From: Mongoliitalea daihaiensis | GTDB taxonomy: Bacteria; Bacteroidota; Bacteroidia; Cytophagales; Cyclobacteriaceae | Reading direction: 5' to 3' | Assembly: GCF_021596945.1 (NCBI RefSeq) | Contig: NZ_CP063779.1 | Location: 3,694,001-3,758,000 of the forward strand | DNA: 64,000 bases | In this document: positions 60,809 to 64,000 of the stretch, in pieces | Numbering within the stretch: position 1 is the stretch's first letter | Layout of the letters: each line of letters starts with the position of its first letter | Position numbers and translations under genes: made by a program | The notes under the pieces: generated by a model | What the model saw: only the letters and a program-made list of their open reading frames with translations | What the model was told of the DNA's origin: nothing | The model's database searches: none

Positions 60809-61634
60809 AAATGTAGCGTAAGATGGTCTCTTTATCGCCAGGATTTAATTTCACAAGATTACTAATCAGCCAACCTGTGTTAAACCCTGGTCTATTAAAT
60901 TGATTTAATTCAAAGTACCAGTTATTGATTTGAAAGAAATGAAATTTGACATCTCTTATGTTATCAAATTTAATATTCCCTCTTTTCATTTCATAGAGAA
61001 ACAGGGTAAGGTAATCAGGCTGAAAATCACTTGTAGTAAATGATTCCGGTAAATTAGATTCCTGAAAAGCCTTACGTAGGTTCATAAAACCAAGCTCATG
61101 ACTTAAGGGATGTAAGAAACTTTTGCTGCTCCCCTCAGGCTTTTTGAAAATATCTTTGAAGGGACCAAAGGATACTTTATCAATGACCCACTCATAACCA
61201 AGACCTTCTGGTTGTAATTTCAAGAACAAGGTAGCTTTTTCAATTTTACCACGGTAACTGAATAGTGCTTCAACTTCGGCAAACCATCCTTCTCTGTGGA
61301 AATTTATATATTGAGGGAGTGTTTCAGAAAGCACTTCACTCATAAATGTTGTTTTCAATTGAGAGGAAATACCTGAAGTCTCATTATCAAAAAGAATTGA
61401 TATGAATTTCCCCCTTAATGTTCGATCTCTATACAGCTCATCTTCAGGATAGTATCGTTTGAGACCATCAACACTTTCTTCTGCATTAAATCTTCTAAAA
61501 AATTGATTAACTTGTTTGGTGGAAGCTGCAAACCTCCCATCATCCTTGATGGCACCAGGACCGGAAAAGCCCTGTCCTGACGCCAATTCAATAGATGATA
61601 CTAATATTAAGATTACTGCTACTAATTTTCTCAT
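60795..61634 (-). CDS. Secreted protein of unknown function (LRR operon, gene 3)
   Basis: 279 aa. Signal peptide 1-20 (ends LASGQ). I do not recognise a family. Residues 35-150 (QVNQFFRRFN, LRGKFISILFDNETSG, WFAEVEALFSYRGKIEKATLFLKLQ, YEWVIDKVSFGPF) suggest a mixed alpha/beta domain with a curved sheet, possibly NTF2-like; the second half (about 165-279) has HELGFMNLRKAFQESNLP and ends RYIYDQK. Its ATG overlaps the preceding stop by 4 bp and its end overlaps the LRR gene by 14 bp. Confidence 0.8.
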   Translation of the reverse strand: MRKLVAVILILVSSIELASGQGFSGPGAIKDDGRFAASTKQVNQFFRRFNAEESVDGLKRYYPEDELYRDRTLRGKFISILFDNETSGISSQLKTTFMSEVLSETLPQYINFHREGWFAEVEALFSYRGKIEKATLFLKLQPEGLGYEWVIDKVSFGPFKDIFKKPEGSSKSFLHPLSHELGFMNLRKAFQESNLPESFTTSDFQPDYLTLFLYEMKRGNIKFDNIRDVKFHFFQINNWYFELNQFNRPGFNTGWLISNLVKLNPGDKETILRYIYDQK

Positions 61635-62209
61635 GCGGAGGTTTCGGTCACTCGAATGTCACCCAACATTACATCCCAGAACTCAATAGTTCTACCTGCA
61701 ATCTGAGTTGATTTTTTCTCTACGTAGATGGTAATATCTTTTTTGGTAGTGTCTCTGTAGTTCAAACCACTTTCAATAGAAGTACCTTCAAATCTTTGAT
61801 AAACTGTGATTACACCAACAAACCTGCCATCCGGCTGTCTTTCCAAGTCAGAAATGTAATGGATATCGTACCAAGAAATATTTACACGGTCATAGTTCAA
61901 AGCCATCAGACGCTCAAAGTATCTTCTTACTTTGTAGTATGCAATTTCTTTTCTATTCAAAGAGGAAACACCCATTTCAGCACCAGGAGCGAACAACTCT
62001 TCAGCTCTATCCATTACACGGTTAGCCTCAGAGAACTGGGTTTCTTTACTTCCGATGATACTGATATATTTACTTAAATCTTTTACCTTTTCAAGTGCAA
62101 GAGAATCGATTGCCTGCTTTCTAGCAGGGCTGATGTTGTCGGATTGAGCAACGGAAACAGATACCGCTGCTAAGAATACCAACAAAAATAGTGAGATGTA
62201 TTTTTTCAT
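61631..62209 (-). CDS. Secreted protein of unknown function (LRR operon, gene 2)
   Basis: 192 aa. Signal peptide 1-22 (ends SVSVAQ). The mature protein contains DLSKYISIIGSKETQFSEANRVMDRAEELF (about 40-69), which parallels LEYFLNTVGSKDTPA in the LRR protein and LENYFNSIANSSNVDAANRTIGEAMNLF in the lipoprotein, then a C-terminal strand region (VGVITVYQRFEG, IEFWDVMLGDIRVTE). No known family. It starts 25 bp after the lipoprotein gene and overlaps the next by 4 bp. Confidence 0.82.
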   Translation of the reverse strand: MKKYISLFLLVFLAAVSVSVAQSDNISPARKQAIDSLALEKVKDLSKYISIIGSKETQFSEANRVMDRAEELFAPGAEMGVSSLNRKEIAYYKVRRYFERLMALNYDRVNISWYDIHYISDLERQPDGRFVGVITVYQRFEGTSIESGLNYRDTTKKDITIYVEKKSTQIAGRTIEFWDVMLGDIRVTETSA

Positions 62210-62234
62210 TGTATAAGTGTTTTTTCTTTAGAGA

Positions 62235-62708
62235 TTATTTCTTGCGACGTAATTCAAGCTCAGTTACTCTACCTGCATTATCCAAACGGATATCACTGAT
62301 AAAATTCAAGTTTTTCTTCGTGTCTTTTAAATAGTGAAGGTACTTTTCAATTGAAGTTGGTTCATCGTAGTCTTTGATGCCACTCTCTTCATGAATTACA
62401 ATCAAAACAGGAGTCTCTTTGTTCGAAAACAAATTCATTGCCTCACCTATAGTTCTGTTTGCAGCATCGACATTGGACGAATTAGCAATGCTGTTAAAGT
62501 AGTTTTCCAACTTACCTACTGCGACTTCTTCGGCAGAAGGTTGAGCTGGTGCTGGGGCTGGCGGTGGTGGTGGTGCTTGTTCAGCTACAGGAGCTGGCTC
62601 AGGAGCCACAACCTTCTTTTTACTTTTACATGCTCCCATAGAAAGCAACACGATCAAAGCAAGAAATGCGATCTTGCTTACGGGTGAAAGAATGGTTCTT
62701 TTTTTCAT
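62235..62708 (-). CDS. Proline-rich lipoprotein of unknown function (LRR operon, gene 1)
   Basis: 157 aa. Lipobox VLLSMGAC with Cys27, then a P/A-rich spacer of about 30 residues (APEPAPVAEQAPPPPPAPAP) that could cross the peptidoglycan or keep the domain away from the membrane, then a folded domain from about 60: KLENYFNSIANS, RTIGEAMNLFSNKETPVLIVIHE, SIEKYLHYLKDTKKNLNFISDIRLD, VTELELRRKK. That domain is shared with the next two or three genes. A possible promoter (-7-like CAAATATC at 62741-62748, one mismatch) lies 33 bp upstream. Confidence 0.85.
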   Translation of the reverse strand: MKKRTILSPVSKIAFLALIVLLSMGACKSKKKVVAPEPAPVAEQAPPPPPAPAPAQPSAEEVAVGKLENYFNSIANSSNVDAANRTIGEAMNLFSNKETPVLIVIHEESGIKDYDEPTSIEKYLHYLKDTKKNLNFISDIRLDNAGRVTELELRRKK

Positions 62709-62895
62709 TAGTAGGTTTGGATTAATTTATTTTTACGTTTCAAATATCATTCCATTATGGCTATTTTAAACTTATTTTTAAGAGATTTTAAGTTATTATA
62801 GCAAAGGATTGTGATATAAGCCTGCAAATCTAAATGAAATTTTCTAGATTTTTTACAAGCGGTTTCTCACATCGATAAGATTATTTTTTTACAAC

Positions 62896-62926
62896 AAAAA
62901 AGCCATCTCAAAAGAAGATGGCTTTC
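62896..62926 (-). terminator. Terminator after the TlpA-like gene
   Basis: AAAGCCATCT (62900-62909) / AGATGGCTTT (62917-62926), 7-nt loop, A-run at 62896-62902 giving the leftward U-tract, 19 bp beyond the stop at 62945. Confidence 0.8.
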
Positions 62927-62944
62927 AATGTTTTTTTTAGAAAA

Positions 62945-64000
62945 TTAACCGAAAATCTCTTTCAATTTATTTTCTAAACTATTTCCTCTCAGATCTTTAG
63001 CAACAATTGTACCATCAGGCCCAATTAAGTAGGTGGCTGGTATAGCATTGATCTGATAGGTGGCAGCAGCAGCAGAATTAAAATATTTTAAATCAGAAAC
63101 ATGCGTCCAGGTCAACTGATCATCTTCTATCGCCTTCACCCAAGCTTCTTTGGTGCGGTCTAGTGATACCCCAAATACCTCAAAGCCCTGTGAATTGTAT
63201 TGATTAAATAAGCGTACTACATTTGGATTTTCTTCTCTGCAAGGCCTGCACCACGCAGCCCAAAAATCGATAAGTACATACTTCCCTCTTAAATCTGATA
63301 GCTTTACAAGTTCACCTTCCGGATTTGGTAGTTCAATTTCTGGTGCCATTTGACCGATAGCTAAGGAACGCATATCATCTAATTGTGCCAAAACATTCTG
63401 AATCATCTGCACATTGGGATATTTTTTATCTAAAGACTGAATCAATTCATCCACAAATTGAAAATCATTCCGAATATTGATCATGCCCAATGCAGCCATG
63501 GCAGCAAAACTATTATCCATAGAAGCTATCAATTCTTTTACTTTTTGCGATTGATTGGATTCCATGGAGATCGCAATGTCTTGGATATCTTTGATTTTAT
63601 CAGTATCACGATTATTCATGGCTTCCATGTATGCCGTATTCAGCTGATTGATTTGCTCTTGATATTCTTCCGTCAAGCGCTCAATAGCCAACATATGCTG
63701 AGAATCCTCGGAACCATCAAGCACTAGTGAATTGGCGTCATTGAAATCATATATGATTTTTACATCCTGATCATACAATGCTAAACGAACAGATTTCTTA
63801 CCCATCAAATCGACTTCATAAAAACCTGGTTCTGTCAATGCAAGTGTGTAAGAAAATTTCCCATCACCACTAACTTCGATTGTAGTAACCAATTCAGCAT
63901 TATCATCTATAAATTTTGATATCTTGACCTGACCTGCGTCTGCATTTTGTAAGCTAGCTTTAATTTCTACTTGGCCATCAAATGAGCGCTCACTTGAGGA
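62945..64000 (-). CDS. TlpA/ResA-type thioredoxin with DUF4369 N-terminal domain (cut by right edge)
   Basis: At least 352 codons are open to the window edge without a start; a TTG at 63892 is in frame but internal. The first part (VEIKASLQNADAGQVKISKF...GFYEVDLMGKKSVRLALYD) is the DUF4369 beta domain, followed by a helical stretch (about 63600-63720) and an AhpC/TSA-like thioredoxin domain: GQMAPEIELPNPEGELVKLSDLRGKYVLIDFWAAWCRPCREENP with the CRPC active site, and AIPATYLIGPDGTIVAKD with the cis-Pro. Periplasmic thiol-disulfide exchange is expected. The true start and signal peptide are outside the window. Confidence 0.92.
   Translation of the reverse strand, partial: SSSERSFDGQVEIKASLQNADAGQVKISKFIDDNAELVTTIEVSGDGKFSYTLALTEPGFYEVDLMGKKSVRLALYDQDVKIIYDFNDANSLVLDGSEDSQHMLAIERLTEEYQEQINQLNTAYMEAMNNRDTDKIKDIQDIAISMESNQSQKVKELIASMDNSFAAMAALGMINIRNDFQFVDELIQSLDKKYPNVQMIQNVLAQLDDMRSLAIGQMAPEIELPNPEGELVKLSDLRGKYVLIDFWAAWCRPCREENPNVVRLFNQYNSQGFEVFGVSLDRTKEAWVKAIEDDQLTWTHVSDLKYFNSAAAATYQINAIPATYLIGPDGTIVAKDLRGNSLENKLKEIFG

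Noticed and set aside
63890-63892. TTG 63892 as the start of the TlpA-like protein
   Set aside because: The frame continues upstream with DUF4369-like sequence to the window edge, so the true start lies outside.

Overview
The window is a gene-dense, roughly 40% GC bacterial chromosome segment from the phylum Bacteroidota, most likely order Cytophagales, and probably a Cyclobacteriaceae member (Algoriphagus/Belliella-like). The reasons are a C-terminal type IX secretion sorting domain on a subtilase, promoters matching the Bacteroidota TAnnTTTG -7 consensus, near absence of Shine-Dalgarno sequences, many 'MKK...AQ' secreted proteins, SusC-type plug language inside a BlaR1-like protein, and families such as DUF5777, DUF2911, DUF6909 and PagL-like outer-membrane hydrolases. 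Oxygen-dependent HemF and a Rieske protein point to an aerobic lifestyle. The family assignment is inference; no rRNA is present. I see no tRNA, rRNA, CRISPR array, insertion sequence or prophage. 

Layout. 0-4 kb: the start of a deoxyhypusine-synthase-family gene cut by the left edge, an OmpH/Skp-like lipoprotein, a small membrane protein, an HDAC-family deacetylase, an acidic unknown, a stand-alone AlbA_2 domain protein and a holin-4-family membrane protein. 4-8 kb: a membrane desaturase, then a BlaI repressor and a BlaR1/M56 sensor protease carrying three TonB C-terminal-like domains and a receptor-plug-like tail. 8-13.4 kb: agmatinase, a SixA-like phosphatase, topA and a WYL regulator. 13.5-15.5 kb: an operon of Rieske protein, YceI and a DUF5777 barrel behind a near-perfect palindrome. 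15.5-26.7 kb (leftward): HolA, then a 995-aa TPR protein, an outer-membrane barrel, a SPOR-domain protein, ExbB, ExbD, a TonB-like protein, FolC, TrmB and a small anchored protein. The TPR-to-TonB part looks like a dedicated energised envelope machine. 

26.8-37 kb: scattered single genes (TPR protein, tandem Usp, hydroxyacid dehydrogenase, DUF2911, DUF6909, DinB, M28 peptidase, amidase with SH3 domains, two barrels). 37-43 kb: an operon of a large PIG-L deacetylase, a 33-aa single-helix protein and a sodium:solute symporter, then a 483-bp gene-free stretch with an inverted repeat, then a PagL-like acyloxyacyl hydrolase. 43-52 kb: TPR protein, gyrA, a barrel with a Cys/basic tail, a small secreted protein, rpe, a T9SS-exported subtilase and a lipoprotein. 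52-58 kb (rightward): a TrpF-like protein without the catalytic residues, hemF, a PAP2 phosphatase, (leftward ribE), pcm, a hotdog thioesterase, a possible polymerase III psi/UDG-fold protein, DUF3817 and a kinase-fold-like unknown. 58-62.7 kb (leftward): four tightly packed genes for exported proteins, of which three appear to share one domain and the last is an LRR protein built from three repeated modules. The right edge cuts a DUF4369/TlpA-type thioredoxin. 

The best candidates for undescribed biology are the four-gene exported LRR operon at 58.4-62.7 kb, the ExbB/ExbD/TonB-like/SPOR/TPR cluster at 18-25.6 kb, the PIG-L/33-aa/symporter operon, and several enzymes-by-motif among unknowns (kinase-like 57.3-58.3 kb, nucleosidase-like 30.5-32.2 kb, psi-like 56.4-56.9 kb). 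All are motif-level readings made by eye, without database searches.
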